DNA of 64,000 nucleotides from Lautropia sp. GTDB lineage: Bacteria > Pseudomonadota > Gammaproteobacteria > Burkholderiales > Burkholderiaceae_E. Below, in pieces: positions 39,487 through 49,488 of the stretch. Location of the stretch: positions 62,001 to 126,000 of the forward strand of contig JAUMUG010000004.1 of the NCBI GenBank assembly GCA_030530775.1, written 5' to 3'. The translations under genes were made by a program, and so were the position numbers. The notes beneath the pieces are model-generated. The model was given only the letters and a program-made list of their open reading frames with translations, did not search any database and was not told where the DNA came from. The first letter of the stretch is position 1. Each line of letters opens with the position of its first letter.

Positions 39487-40851
39487 TCACAGATTCTTCA
39501 ACAGCACCTGTGAGCGGCGCTGCCAGTTGTAGAGGTTCTTGCGGCTGCTGGGCAGATCGTCGACCGTGGCCTGCCTGAACCCGCGCTTCAGGAACCAGTG
39601 CGCCGTGCGCGTCGTCAGCACGAACAGCTGGCGGATGCCAGCGGTACGCGCACGCTGCTCGATGCGTTGCAGCAGCCGTTCGCCATCGCCCAGACCCTGC
39701 GATTGCGGGCTGACCGCCAGACAGGCCATCTCCGCCATCTGCTCGTCGGGAAAGGCATACATCGCCGCACAGCCGAAGATCACTCCGTCGTGCTCGATCA
39801 CCGTGAAATTGGTGATTTCCGATTCGATCAGTGCCCGGTCACGCTTGACCAACGTGCCGTCCTCCTCCAGCGGCTGAATCACCGCCAGAATGCCGCCGAC
39901 ATCGTCGATGGTGGCTTCACGCAGTGCTTCCAGCGTCTCCTCCACCAGCATGGTGCCGATGCCATCGTGCAGAAAGAACTCCAGCAGCACGACACCATCG
40001 GTGCTGAAGGGCAGGATGTGCGAGCGTGCCACCCCGCCCTCACAACCCTTGAGAGCAGCCTGCAGATACTCGCGGGTGGTTTCATCCAGCGTGTCGCTTT
40101 CCAGCAGCCGCTTGGCTCGGGCCTCCGAAACTTCGGTCTGCACTCCGCCCCTCTCGTCGATCAATCCCGGCACTTCGGTCAGAAACACCAGCTTGTCGGC
40201 ATCCAGGGCAATCGCGGTGGTGGTCGCCACATCCTTGGACGACAGATTGAAGGCTTCGCCGGTGGCCGAATAACCGATCACGGACAGCAGCACGATCTGC
40301 CCATGATCCAGCGCGGTACGGATCGAATCGGCATCGACTTTGCGCACCAGCCCCGTGTAGGCGAAATCCACCCCGTCGACGATACCCACCGGCCGGGCCA
40401 GGGTGAAATTGCCCGAAATGGTGCGGATACTGGCATTGGCCATTGGTGTATTGGCCAGCCCCTGTGAAAAACCGGCTTCCATGTCGTAGCGGACCTCGCC
40501 GGCCGCTTGTTTCGCGCATTCCAGCGTGACATGATCGGTGACACGCATCCCGTTGTGATAGGCAGGCTCGTGACCGCGCAATCGCAGCTGCTCGTTGATC
40601 TGGGGCCGGCAGCCATTGACGATCACGATGCGGATGCCGATCGCACGCAGCAGGCTCAAATCCTGGATCAGCGCATTGATGTTGCCACCGGTCTGCATCA
40701 TCTCGCCCGGAATCGCCACCACGAAAGTCTGACCCCGGAACTTGTGGATATAGGGGGCTACCTGTCGCAGCCACAGCACGAACTGCTGCTGACTGTTGAT
40801 GGTGCCGGTTGATTCGAGGGGGGCGGGGTCGTGCGAGGCGGGGGTGTTCAT
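39487..40851 (-). CDS. argA: N-acetylglutamate synthase
   Basis: 454 residues from ATG 40851. The N-terminal amino-acid-kinase-like domain (FVLWLRQVAPYIHKFRGQTFVVAIPGEMM, IVIVNGCRPQINEQLRLRG) binds the arginine feedback inhibitor in this family. The C-terminal GNAT acetyltransferase domain contains FGCAAMYAFPDEQMAEMACLAVSPQSQGLGDGERLL with the acetyl-CoA loop QGLGDG. It makes N-acetylglutamate, the first step of arginine synthesis. Divergent from hrpA, with a 319-base spacer carrying a 26-bp direct repeat. The frame runs 211 codons further upstream, but the family N-terminus sets the start here. Confidence 0.95.
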   Translation of the reverse strand: MNTPASHDPAPLESTGTINSQQQFVLWLRQVAPYIHKFRGQTFVVAIPGEMMQTGGNINALIQDLSLLRAIGIRIVIVNGCRPQINEQLRLRGHEPAYHNGMRVTDHVTLECAKQAAGEVRYDMEAGFSQGLANTPMANASIRTISGNFTLARPVGIVDGVDFAYTGLVRKVDADSIRTALDHGQIVLLSVIGYSATGEAFNLSSKDVATTTAIALDADKLVFLTEVPGLIDERGGVQTEVSEARAKRLLESDTLDETTREYLQAALKGCEGGVARSHILPFSTDGVVLLEFFLHDGIGTMLVEETLEALREATIDDVGGILAVIQPLEEDGTLVKRDRALIESEITNFTVIEHDGVIFGCAAMYAFPDEQMAEMACLAVSPQSQGLGDGERLLQRIEQRARTAGIRQLFVLTTRTAHWFLKRGFRQATVDDLPSSRKNLYNWQRRSQVLLKNL

Positions 40852-41000
40852 GAACGGAAAGCGGGTGAATCGGACTCGTCGAGTCAGCACTGTATCACCG
40901 ACCGCACCCGAAGATGGCTGCCCTCGTCGACCGAGGTGGGTTCGTTCTGCGTTTGACGCCATCTGTGGTTTTCGGATGAGTCCAGAGTGCCCGGACGCCT

Positions 41001-41026
41001 GGAACCGACGCGCACGTAGGCCGGTG
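41001..41026 (+). repeat. 26-bp direct repeat, copy 1 (argA-hrpA spacer)
   Basis: Runs from GGAACCGACG to AGGCCGGTG; identical to copy 2 except one base (C at 41013 where copy 2 has T). Start-to-start distance is 61 bases. Confidence 0.9.
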
Positions 41027-41061
41027 CACTGCCAGCCGCCTCTTGGATGCCAGCAATCACC

Positions 41062-41087
41062 GGAACCGACGCGTACGTAGGCCGGTG
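41062..41087 (+). repeat. 26-bp direct repeat, copy 2 (argA-hrpA spacer)
   Basis: Copy 2 of the repeat. With its left flank it reads CACCGG ... CCGGTG, so the unit also has an imperfect inverted symmetry around GCGTACGTAG. The rest of the 319-base spacer holds no gene. Confidence 0.9.
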
Positions 41088-41170
41088 GCCGTCCTGCGTC
41101 GACAGCAACCCCGGCGAGATCAAAGATGCAATGGATGCGGCCGACAGTGGCCATGCCTATAATCGCCGGC

Positions 41171-44100
41171 GTGAATCCCTCATCCGCACCAGCGTCCATG
41201 CCGGCGCAAACGGTCATGCAGGCCGTCATCGATGTACTGCCGGTCACCGAGCACCGCGCCCACATCGTCGAAGCCATCCGCCTGCATCCGGTGGTCATCG
41301 TCTCCGGCGAAACCGGTTCCGGCAAGACCACCCAGTTGCCCAAATTCTGTCTGGAAGCGGGCAGGGGTCTGCGCGACCCTGCCACCGGCCGGGGCGGGCT
41401 GGTCGGCCACACCCAGCCACGGCGGATCGCCGCCAGCAGCGTGGCCAACCGCATCGCCGAAGAACTGGGCACGCCGCTCGGCACCGATGTCGGCTACAAG
41501 ATCCGCTTCAACGAAAAGACGTCGCCCGGTACCCGCATCAAGCTGATGACCGATGGCATCCTGCTGGCCGAGAGCCAGCGTGACCGCCTGCTGTCGGCCT
41601 ACGACACGCTGATCATCGACGAGGCCCATGAACGCAGTCTCAACATCGATTTTCTGCTCGGCTATCTGAAGCAGTTGATCGATGGCCCGCGCCGCCGGGA
41701 TCTGAAACTGATCGTCACTTCGGCCACCATCGATGCGGCCCGCTTCGCCGAACACTTCGGCCAGCCCGGTAAGCCGGCGCCGGTCATCGAGGTCTCGGGC
41801 CGGCTCTATCCGGTCGAGATCCGCTATCGCCCGCTGGAGGCGCTCGACACCCTGCCGGGCGGTGGCGTGGGCTGGGCGCCGGCGGATGTGGAAGGCAAGG
41901 CGGCGGGTACTGAGAGCCAGGCTGCCCGACCCGCTGGTACGGATGCGGGCGGTGATGGCGATGCGGCCCGCAACGTCCGGAATCCGCCCAGGACAGCGGT
42001 GCTGGACGAGGGGGCGCCGTCGGCCGGTTCGGGCACCGCACGGGGCCGCAATGGTCCACGGTCCAGTGACGATGAGGACGAAACCGATCTGCCCGCCGCC
42101 GTCGAAGCGGCCATCATCGAACTGTGGCGCGAGAAGCCCGGCGATGTGCTGGTCTTTCTGCCCGGTGAGCGCGAGATTCGCGACTGTGCCGAACACCTGC
42201 GGCGCGCCCAGGTGCGTGCCAGCAGCGGTGCCCGGCGGGGTCAGGGCAATGCCGCCCGTGCAGCGCTGATGCTGTCACACGCCGAAATCGTACCGCTCTA
42301 TGCGCGGCTGCCGGCGGCGGATCAGCAGCGGGTGTTTTCGCCCGGCGAGGCGCCGCGCATCGTGCTGTCCACCAACGTGGCCGAAACTTCGTTGACGGTG
42401 CCGCGCATCCGCTATGTGGTCGACTCCGGGCTGGCGCGGATGCTGCGCTATCGCATCCGCGGCAAGGTCGATCAGCTGCTGATCGAGCCGGTATCGCGCG
42501 CTGCCGCCGATCAGCGCGCCGGGCGTTGTGGCCGGGTCGCCGAAGGTGTCTGCGTGCGCTTGTTCGACGAAGCCGATTTTCTGAAGCGGCCGGCCTTCAC
42601 CGATCCCGAAATCCTGCGTTCTTCGCTGGCCTCGGTCATCTTGCGGATGAGCGCGCTGGGCCTGTCGGAAGTGTCCGCTTTTCCGTTCCTGGACAAGCCC
42701 TCGCCGAAGGCGATTGCCGATGGTTATGCGCTACTGGCCGAACTGGGGGCGATGGACGATCGACAGCGCCTGACGCCGATCGGCCGCCAGCTGGCCCGGT
42801 TGCCGGTCGATCCGCGCCTGGCGCGGATGCTGCTGGCCGGCCATCGCAGCGGCTGTCTGGCAGAAGTGTTGGTGATCACCGCTGCGCTGTCGGTTCAAGA
42901 CCCGCGCGAGCGTCCGCCCACGGCCCTGCAGGCGGCCGATCAGGCTCATGCGCGCTTTGCCGTGCCGCAATCGGATTTCCTGTCGTGGCTGCGGCTGTGG
43001 CGTTACTGGCAGACCCAGCAGAGCGAGCGCAAGCAGCGCGGCGAATCGCATCGCGCGCTGGCGGCCCGGATCGGACGCGAATTCCTGTCGATCCGCCGGT
43101 TGCGCGAATGGGCCGACGTGCTGTCGCAGTTGACCGAGCTGGTGCGTGGCCTGGGCTGGAAAATCAACGCGGCCGAGGCCAACCCCGATGCCGTGCACCG
43201 GGCGCTCCTGACCGGGTTGCTCGGCAACGTCGCTCATCGTCTGCCCGACGGACCGGGCTGGCAGGGCACCCATCAGCAGAAGTTCTTCGTTCATCCCGGC
43301 TCGGCGCTGGCCAAAAAGCAGAACGAGCGTCGCGCAACCGGGGCGGCCGATGCCGGATCCGCCGGCCAGAAGAAAACCGGTGCCCGCTGGCTGATGGCGG
43401 CCGAACTGGTCGATACCGGCCGACTGCAGGCGCGGACCGTGGCAGCCATCAAGCCGGATTGGATCGAGGCGGCTGCCGGTGGTCTGATCAAGCGCTCGTG
43501 GAGCAACCCGCACTGGGAAAAAAGTGCCGGCAAGGCCATTGCGCTGGAGCGTGGAGTGCTGTACGGGCTGATGCTGTACAACGCCCGGCGCGTACCTTAC
43601 GAGAAAATCGACCCGGCCGATGCGCGGATGCTGATGATCCGGCAGGGGCTGGTGGCCGGCGAATGGCCCGAGGACAGCGCTTTCATACGTCACAACCGCA
43701 AGGTGGTGGCAGACATCGAGCGGCTGGAACACAAGATCCGCCGTCCCGATCTGCTGGTCGACGACGAGGCGCTGGTGGCTTGGTTCGATCGCCAGATTCC
43801 CGAAGATATTTGTTCGGCGCGGGTGCTCGAGGACTGGTATCGGGAAGCGGTCCAGCAGAACCGGGACCTGCTGAAACTCTCGCGCGATGCCCTGTTGCGT
43901 AAGGATGCCGAGGGCGTCGATGAGCAGCGTTTCCCCCGTCTCTTGCGTATGCATGGCGTCGATTTCTCGCTCAGCTACCACTTCGAACCGGGCGCCAGTG
44001 ACGACGGGGTGACGCTGACCGTACCGCTGCACGCGCTCAATCAGGTCGATGCCGAACGCTGTGATTGGCTGGTGCCGGGCATGCTGGCGGCCAAGGTGGC

Positions 44101-46045
44101 GGTGCTGCTCAAATCGCTGCCGCAGCGCTGGCGCCGCCATCTGCTGCCTCTGGACAGGACCTCCGAAGCCTTCGTCGACGAGACTGGTGAGATTCCGGCC
44201 AACGTCCCGCTGCTCGAAGCGCTGCTGGCCTTTCTGCGCCGGCGCGCCCAGGGTGTGCGCATCGCCGCTGCCGATTTCCGGACCGAGAATCTACCCGCGC
44301 ACATGCAGATGAACTTCAGGCTGGTCAACGAACACGGCCGGGTGCTGGCGGTTTCACGCCAGTTGTCACAGTTGCGAGCCGCCTATGGCAGCCAGGCCCA
44401 ATCGGCCTTTCAGGCCGAGTTTTCGCGCGTGGCGGCGCAGATGCGTAGCCGGCAGGCAGGAGCGGCATCGGTTGTGGGTTCAGCGTCCGGATCGCTCACG
44501 GGCACATCCACACGGCGTGCCGGTCGGAATGTGCGTTCTGCTTCGGGGGGCGGCTCCAGCGATGCTGCACGGGCTGCAGTCGGAGCCAGCACGGCGGTAG
44601 CACGTGGGCCGGCGGCCTCGTCCGGATCCGGCGTAGGGCCGTCTGCGCTTGCTGGTGATTTGCTGTCTGGTGAACGGCCAAATCGAAAAGGCAGTCTGTC
44701 CAGCCAGGGCGTGAATCAAAAATCGACCCTCGCCAATCCCGGCCTGTCCGCTTCGTCGCTGGACAAGTTGGCGGCCTTTGGCCGTCTGACTCAGACCGGC
44801 GGCCGCAATAAAACGGGCAAGGCTGGTGGTATGGAGCGCATGACATCAGCCGCTGCGTCAGGTGAGGCGTCAGACGGTGCGCATGACGCCGATCACGCCG
44901 TCGCTGGCCTGCCGGGTGATCGAGATCGACACAAAGCAGCGGCTCCAGGGTCTGTGGCGTCACATGCCGACCCGATGGCTCCGAAAGGCCGGGACGGCGT
45001 CTCGGGCCCGACCGTACCCCCGGCTGGCCCGCAGCGGGTCGGCAAGTACGCAGCGGACCGAGGCAATCGGGGTGGTGGTACGCAGACGGCGGCTGATGCC
45101 GTCGAGGCCGCATCAGACGTTTCATCCATCGGTGATGCAGCCATGCCCGTCATCGATCCCGAAACCGTCATGCGGGCCGGGGTGCGTCATACGCGCTGGG
45201 ACTTCGGCGCCTTGCCCGAGCTGATGGAGCTGGAAGCCAAGGACGGCACACGCCTGATCGGCTTTCCGGCGCTGATCGACAAGGGCGATGCGGTCGAAAT
45301 ATCGGTCTTCGATGATCCGGCCGCCGCCGCCCGGCACCATCGCGACGGGGTGGTGCGGCTTTTCATGCTGGCGATGAGTGAGGCGGTCAAATCGTTGGAG
45401 CGCGATATCCGCCGCAACGCGGGCCTGGAGCTGGGCTTTGGTCATTTGCCGGGTGGTCAGAGCAGCGGTGCGCCGCTGGCCGCCCAGCTCACCCACGCCG
45501 CCATCGTGCGCAGCTGCCTGGCCCATGGCCTGCCGCAGAATGCCGTCGAGTTCGAACATGCCCTGCAGGAGGGCCGCCAGCGCATGCTGCTGACTGCGCA
45601 GGCGATGAGTCGGCTGCTGCTGCAGATCGTCGACGAGCACACCCAGGTGCGTCGCAAGCTGAACGCATCCAAGGCCGACAAGGCGGCGCTGGACGATATC
45701 GAGGCGCAACTGCAGGCGCTGTTTCCGCCAGGCTTTCTGCATCGGCTCGATTACGAACCGCTCAGCCATTATCCCCGCTATTTGAAAGCCATCGCCATGC
45801 GGCTGGACAAGCTGCGCGATGATCCCGGCCGAGACAGGAAACAGATGGCGGCAATGGCGCCACTGCTGCATCGCTGGCGGCAGTGGCAGCGCGACATCGG
45901 TATGCGGCCCGACCGTGAGGCCGAGACTTTCCGTTGGATGCTCGAAGAACTGCGGGTTTCTCTGTTTGCCCAGTCGCTGCGTACGCCGGTACAGGTTTCG
46001 GTCAAACGCCTGGGAAAAATGTTGGATCAAAGAGAAGGTCGTTGA
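41171..46045 (+). CDS. hrpA: ATP-dependent RNA helicase HrpA, unusually long
   Basis: 1624 residues from GTG 41171 (ATG 41198 or 41126 possible). DEAH-box helicase core: Walker A GETGSGKTTQ (46-55), IIDEAHERSL, VTSATID, and motif VI QRAGRCGR. Helicase-associated and OB-fold regions follow, then the HrpA-specific C-terminal domain. E. coli HrpA has about 1300 residues. The excess comes from an acidic insertion between the two RecA-like domains (about 41870-42100) and a Ser/Gly/Ala-rich stretch of about 225 residues before the C-terminal domain (about 44450-45130). Both are in frame and of similar GC to the rest, so this looks like natural expansion, not damage. HrpA resolves stalled, colliding ribosomes and takes part in mRNA processing. 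Confidence 0.94.
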   Translation: MNPSSAPASMPAQTVMQAVIDVLPVTEHRAHIVEAIRLHPVVIVSGETGSGKTTQLPKFCLEAGRGLRDPATGRGGLVGHTQPRRIAASSVANRIAEELGTPLGTDVGYKIRFNEKTSPGTRIKLMTDGILLAESQRDRLLSAYDTLIIDEAHERSLNIDFLLGYLKQLIDGPRRRDLKLIVTSATIDAARFAEHFGQPGKPAPVIEVSGRLYPVEIRYRPLEALDTLPGGGVGWAPADVEGKAAGTESQAARPAGTDAGGDGDAARNVRNPPRTAVLDEGAPSAGSGTARGRNGPRSSDDEDETDLPAAVEAAIIELWREKPGDVLVFLPGEREIRDCAEHLRRAQVRASSGARRGQGNAARAALMLSHAEIVPLYARLPAADQQRVFSPGEAPRIVLSTNVAETSLTVPRIRYVVDSGLARMLRYRIRGKVDQLLIEPVSRAAADQRAGRCGRVAEGVCVRLFDEADFLKRPAFTDPEILRSSLASVILRMSALGLSEVSAFPFLDKPSPKAIADGYALLAELGAMDDRQRLTPIGRQLARLPVDPRLARMLLAGHRSGCLAEVLVITAALSVQDPRERPPTALQAADQAHARFAVPQSDFLSWLRLWRYWQTQQSERKQRGESHRALAARIGREFLSIRRLREWADVLSQLTELVRGLGWKINAAEANPDAVHRALLTGLLGNVAHRLPDGPGWQGTHQQKFFVHPGSALAKKQNERRATGAADAGSAGQKKTGARWLMAAELVDTGRLQARTVAAIKPDWIEAAAGGLIKRSWSNPHWEKSAGKAIALERGVLYGLMLYNARRVPYEKIDPADARMLMIRQGLVAGEWPEDSAFIRHNRKVVADIERLEHKIRRPDLLVDDEALVAWFDRQIPEDICSARVLEDWYREAVQQNRDLLKLSRDALLRKDAEGVDEQRFPRLLRMHGVDFSLSYHFEPGASDDGVTLTVPLHALNQVDAERCDWLVPGMLAAKVAVLLKSLPQRWRRHLLPLDRTSEAFVDETGEIPANVPLLEALLAFLRRRAQGVRIAAADFRTENLPAHMQMNFRLVNEHGRVLAVSRQLSQLRAAYGSQAQSAFQAEFSRVAAQMRSRQAGAASVVGSASGSLTGTSTRRAGRNVRSASGGGSSDAARAAVGASTAVARGPAASSGSGVGPSALAGDLLSGERPNRKGSLSSQGVNQKSTLANPGLSASSLDKLAAFGRLTQTGGRNKTGKAGGMERMTSAAASGEASDGAHDADHAVAGLPGDRDRHKAAAPGSVASHADPMAPKGRDGVSGPTVPPAGPQRVGKYAADRGNRGGGTQTAADAVEAASDVSSIGDAAMPVIDPETVMRAGVRHTRWDFGALPELMELEAKDGTRLIGFPALIDKGDAVEISVFDDPAAAARHHRDGVVRLFMLAMSEAVKSLERDIRRNAGLELGFGHLPGGQSSGAPLAAQLTHAAIVRSCLAHGLPQNAVEFEHALQEGRQRMLLTAQAMSRLLLQIVDEHTQVRRKLNASKADKAALDDIEAQLQALFPPGFLHRLDYEPLSHYPRYLKAIAMRLDKLRDDPGRDRKQMAAMAPLLHRWRQWQRDIGMRPDREAETFRWMLEELRVSLFAQSLRTPVQVSVKRLGKMLDQREGR

Positions 46046-46224
46046 TCATCCGCCGCCATTCATGCCTATTGAATCTGCCGTTCTTCGGCTCCGGCAGACG
46101 ACAGAACGGCAATCGGGGAACCATCGGTTGTGCCCGAGCTGGAAATATTAGGGTTTTGTCGATTTAATTGACATGATCATTGACTGCACGCAGGGCGCAA
46201 GAAGGCGCCTTCAGGGGAACCCGC

Positions 46225-47496
46225 TTGGAGACCGAAAGCGAACGTCGGCATCATGTCAGTCTGGCCAAGGCAACGTTGTTGCATCTGTCGCAGGCCCGTC
46301 TGGCCCCCACGCCGGACAACTATGCAAAGGCCTGGCACGAGGTGGCACGGCAGTTCGATCCACCGACCGTGCCGATGCCACGTCCTGGTCGTCGATTTCC
46401 CGATGGCATCGTCGAATCCTACGAGGACGGTGAGCTGGCCATGGCACGGCGACTGGCCGAACGTCGTCAGCGCCTGATCGGTTCATTGACCTCTCTGCTG
46501 GAAACCATCTGCGATGTCGCACCCTCGCTGGTAGGGGAGGAAGAACGGATCACCGAGCAGTTTGCATCCATCCGGCGCGCGATCGATCACCAGTCCGAGC
46601 AGGTCGATCGTGGCGAACTGGAACAGGTGCGTCAAACCATGAAGAACAGCGTGAAGGAGCACCGTGCGCTGCTGTCCGAGCGGCGTGATGCCATGTCGGA
46701 ATTGAAAGGTTTGCTGATTCAGTGGGTCGGTAATCTTTCCGGTCTGATGGATACCAGCGCCAGTTATTCCGATTCGCTCGACAGCTTTGCGACCCGTATC
46801 GAAGGTGTTTCCGATATCGACGATCTGACGGAGGTGATGGGTGACATCATCGGCCAAACCGCCACGTTGCGCCGTCATCTGGCGCACACCCGCGTACAGC
46901 TGGAAGAAACCTGCAAACGTGCAGACGAACTGGAACGTTGTGTCGACGAACTGTCCAGCGAACTGAACGAAACCACCACGTTGGCCGTCACCGACCCGCT
47001 GACTTCATTTTTGAACCGTCGTGGTCTGAGTATCGCTTTCGATGAACTGCAACTCGAAGCCCGGCGGCGCAACAAGCATTTTGCACTGGCCTTGCTCGAT
47101 CTGGATCACTTCAAGAAACTCAATGATGCGCAGGGCTATACTGCCGGTGATGACGCACTGCGCTATTTCGCGGCCGCCATCAAGGGCCAACTGCGTCCCA
47201 GCGACCGCTGCTGTCGATTCGGCGGCGATGAATTCGTGCTGCTGCTGCCCAACGTCGGCCTGTATACCGCCGTCGAAATCCTGCGCCGTCTGCAGCGCGT
47301 CGTGGTCGAGCGTACGCTTGTCTATGGCAACGGCGAAATCAACCTCAGCTTCTCGGCCGGCGTGGCCGTGGCAGAACCCGGCATGAGCCTCGAAGACGTG
47401 CTGCATCGTGCCGACGACGCCCTCTATGAAGCCAAACTGGCCGGCCGCAATCGCGTCTGCCCCTACGACCGCAAGCAGTCCATGATGCCGATCTGA
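46225..47496 (+). CDS. Diguanylate cyclase (GGDEF) with helical N-terminal region
   Basis: 423 residues from TTG 46225, chosen because AGGGGA lies 6 bases upstream; TTG 46180 is an alternative. The first 265 residues are helical with no known sensor: an opening LARLAPTPDNYAKAWHEV-like segment, then a coiled-coil-prone region ending TRVQLEETCKRADELERCVDELSSELNET. The GGDEF domain starts VTDPLTSFLNRRGL, has the metal-binding LLDLDHFKKLND and an intact active site RFGGDEFVLLLPN. It should make c-di-GMP. No membrane segments are visible, so it is cytosolic. It is convergent with fliR at the edge of the flagellar cluster. SQARLAPTPDNY-type N-termini occur in other betaproteobacterial cyclases. Confidence 0.92.
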   Translation: METESERRHHVSLAKATLLHLSQARLAPTPDNYAKAWHEVARQFDPPTVPMPRPGRRFPDGIVESYEDGELAMARRLAERRQRLIGSLTSLLETICDVAPSLVGEEERITEQFASIRRAIDHQSEQVDRGELEQVRQTMKNSVKEHRALLSERRDAMSELKGLLIQWVGNLSGLMDTSASYSDSLDSFATRIEGVSDIDDLTEVMGDIIGQTATLRRHLAHTRVQLEETCKRADELERCVDELSSELNETTTLAVTDPLTSFLNRRGLSIAFDELQLEARRRNKHFALALLDLDHFKKLNDAQGYTAGDDALRYFAAAIKGQLRPSDRCCRFGGDEFVLLLPNVGLYTAVEILRRLQRVVVERTLVYGNGEINLSFSAGVAVAEPGMSLEDVLHRADDALYEAKLAGRNRVCPYDRKQSMMPI

Positions 47497-47621
47497 GCAG
47501 GTCCTGCAGGGTCTTCGGTCGGTTCTGAAGAATTCGGAAGATCCGCATATCCACATGCCCCGGTTGGCCTGTGTCCGACCACTGAATATGCCTGGCCGTA
47601 GGTGAATGACATCATCGTATG

Positions 47622-48383
47622 TCAGAAGCCGATGATCGAGAACAGCGCCTGCTGCACTTGTGCAATCGGATGCGAGAGCATCGGCATGCCGAACGTCAAC
47701 AGCAACAGACCAGCACTGATCGTGATCGGGAAACCGATAGCGAACACATTCAGCTGTGGCGCCACCCGCGACACGATCCCCAGACTCAGGTTGATGAACA
47801 GCAGCAGTGCCATATAGGGCAGGGCCAGTAGCAGTCCCATCTCGAACACTTGCGCCGCCACTGCACCGATATCCACCCGTGCCAGAAATTGCTGCGTCCC
47901 TTCTGCGGCGGGCATCTGCTCGATACTGCGGATCGTCACCGCAATCAGCAGCGAAGGCCCGCCGATCACCACGAACGACGCTGTCGAAATCGCATTGAAC
48001 AAGCGCCCGATCGCATTGGTATTGTTGTTGGTTGTGTGATCGAAAAAAGCCGCAAATGACAGGCCCATCTGCAAGCCGATGATCTCGCCCGCCATCTCGA
48101 CGGCGGCCAGCATCATCCTCGTCACCAGTCCGATCGCCAGACCGATCATGATTTCACTGGCCAGCAGTGCCCAGATATCCGGGTCGTCGAAAGAGGGCGG
48201 GGGCGTCTGCGCCAGTGGTGCCGCCAACATCGCCAGCACGAAAGCCATCGTGACCCGTACACGCACTGGCACCGCCCGCGTCGAAAGAACCGGCGCCGAC
48301 GTGAAGATCCCCAGCAGGCGAAACAGCGGCATCAGCAAGGCTGACAGCCACGTCAGCAGCTGAGCCTCCTCGATCAGCACCAT
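47622..48383 (-). CDS. fliR: Flagellar export gate protein FliR
   Basis: 253 residues with about six membrane segments, the usual FliR size. Key family parts: LLGIFTSAPVLSTRAVPVRVRVTMAFVLAM, IMIGLAIGLVTRMMLAAVEMAGEIIGLQMGLSFAAFFDH, and the C-terminal ALPYMALLLFINLSLGIVSRVAPQLNVFAIGFP. With FliP and FliQ it makes the core of the type III export gate. Last gene of the fliL-R run, 16 bases after fliQ. It ends convergent to the diguanylate cyclase gene. Confidence 0.96.
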   Translation of the reverse strand: MVLIEEAQLLTWLSALLMPLFRLLGIFTSAPVLSTRAVPVRVRVTMAFVLAMLAAPLAQTPPPSFDDPDIWALLASEIMIGLAIGLVTRMMLAAVEMAGEIIGLQMGLSFAAFFDHTTNNNTNAIGRLFNAISTASFVVIGGPSLLIAVTIRSIEQMPAAEGTQQFLARVDIGAVAAQVFEMGLLLALPYMALLLFINLSLGIVSRVAPQLNVFAIGFPITISAGLLLLTFGMPMLSHPIAQVQQALFSIIGF

Positions 48384-48399
48384 CGCCCGTCTCCTGCGC

Positions 48400-48684
48400 T
48401 CAGAAGCCCGGATGCCCGTTGATCACCGCCGGAATCGACAGAATCATCCGTTGCAGAAAATCCGTCAGCGTCGACAGCATCCAGGGACCGGCCACCATCA
48501 AAGCCAGCGCCGACAGCACGATCTTCGGTACAAAAGACAGCGTCTGCTCATTGATCTGCGTCAGCGCCTGCAGCACGCTGATCACCAGACCCACCAGCAG
48601 AATCACCAGCAGAATGGGCAGTGCCGTGGCCAACAGCGTCTCCAGACCCTGTCGGCCAATCGTCAAAACGGTTTCAGGTGTCAT
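48400..48684 (-). CDS. fliQ: Flagellar export gate protein FliQ
   Basis: 94 residues with two membrane hairpin helices: LETLLATALPILLVILLVGLVISVLQALTQINEQTLSFVPKI and the C-terminal ALALMVAGPWMLSTLTDF. The QALTQINEQTLSFVPK loop is the family signature. Four FliQ subunits wrap the FliP-FliR core. It begins 10 bases after fliP. Confidence 0.97.
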   Translation of the reverse strand: MTPETVLTIGRQGLETLLATALPILLVILLVGLVISVLQALTQINEQTLSFVPKIVLSALALMVAGPWMLSTLTDFLQRMILSIPAVINGHPGF

Positions 48685-48694
48685 GAATCAGACC

Positions 48695-49471
48695 TCATGC
48701 AGCAAAACTGGCCACCAGCGAACCCACCAGCAGATTCCAGCCATCGGCCAGCACGAACAGCACCAGTTTGAAAGGCAGTGCCACCAGGATCGGCGACACC
48801 ATCATCATTCCGAGCGACATCAGTACACTGGCACAGATCAGATCGATCATGATGAACGGAATGAAGATCATGAACCCGATCTGAAACGCCGTTTTCAGTT
48901 CGCTGATCACAAAAGCCGGCACGATCACCTTGAAGGGCATGTCTTTGGCAGCAACCGCCTTGCCATCCGTGCCCGTTTCCACTCGGGCCAGGTTTGCAAA
49001 CAACTCCAGATCACTGGTCCGTGTCTGCTTAAGCATGAACGAGCGTAGCGGCTCCGATCCCTTCTTCAGCGCCGACTCGAAATCTAGCCGTTTCTCACTG
49101 AAAGGCTGGTAAGCTTCTACATAAATCCTGTCGATCGTCGGCGACATGATGAACGCCGTCAAAAACAGAGCGATTCCCACCAGAACCTGATTCGGCGGTG
49201 AAGCCTGAAGACCCATGGCCTGCCGCAAAAGCGAAAGTACGATGATGATCCGCGTGAAACTCGTCATCAACAGCACTGCAGCCGGAATGAACGAAAGTGC
49301 CGTAAAGAACAATAGAGTCTGAATCGGCACCGACCAGGTCGTATTTCCGTCCTTCGTCGAACTTTCCAAATTCAACAAGGTCTGCGCAGCCGCCTCCCCA
49401 GGCAGCACGGCCAACGCACCCAGCACAAGTCCTGCTGCCCCCAGCAGCCCGACGATATGTCCCGGCTTCAT
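48695..49471 (-). CDS. fliP: Flagellar export gate protein FliP
   Basis: 258 residues from ATG 49471 (ATG 49495 is an alternative). A cleavable signal peptide ([25 protein letters not shown]) precedes [59 protein letters not shown], the diagnostic FliP region, and later [33 protein letters not shown]. Five FliP form the export gate pore with FliR. Unusually, about 185 bases separate it from the fliO stop, and a small frame bridges the gap. Confidence 0.96.
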   Translation of the reverse strand: MKPGHIVGLLGAAGLVLGALAVLPGEAAAQTLLNLESSTKDGNTTWSVPIQTLLFFTALSFIPAAVLLMTSFTRIIIVLSLLRQAMGLQASPPNQVLVGIALFLTAFIMSPTIDRIYVEAYQPFSEKRLDFESALKKGSEPLRSFMLKQTRTSDLELFANLARVETGTDGKAVAAKDMPFKVIVPAFVISELKTAFQIGFMIFIPFIMIDLICASVLMSLGMMMVSPILVALPFKLVLFVLADGWNLLVGSLVASFAA

Positions 49472-49488
49472 CACGGAATCCCGATAGC

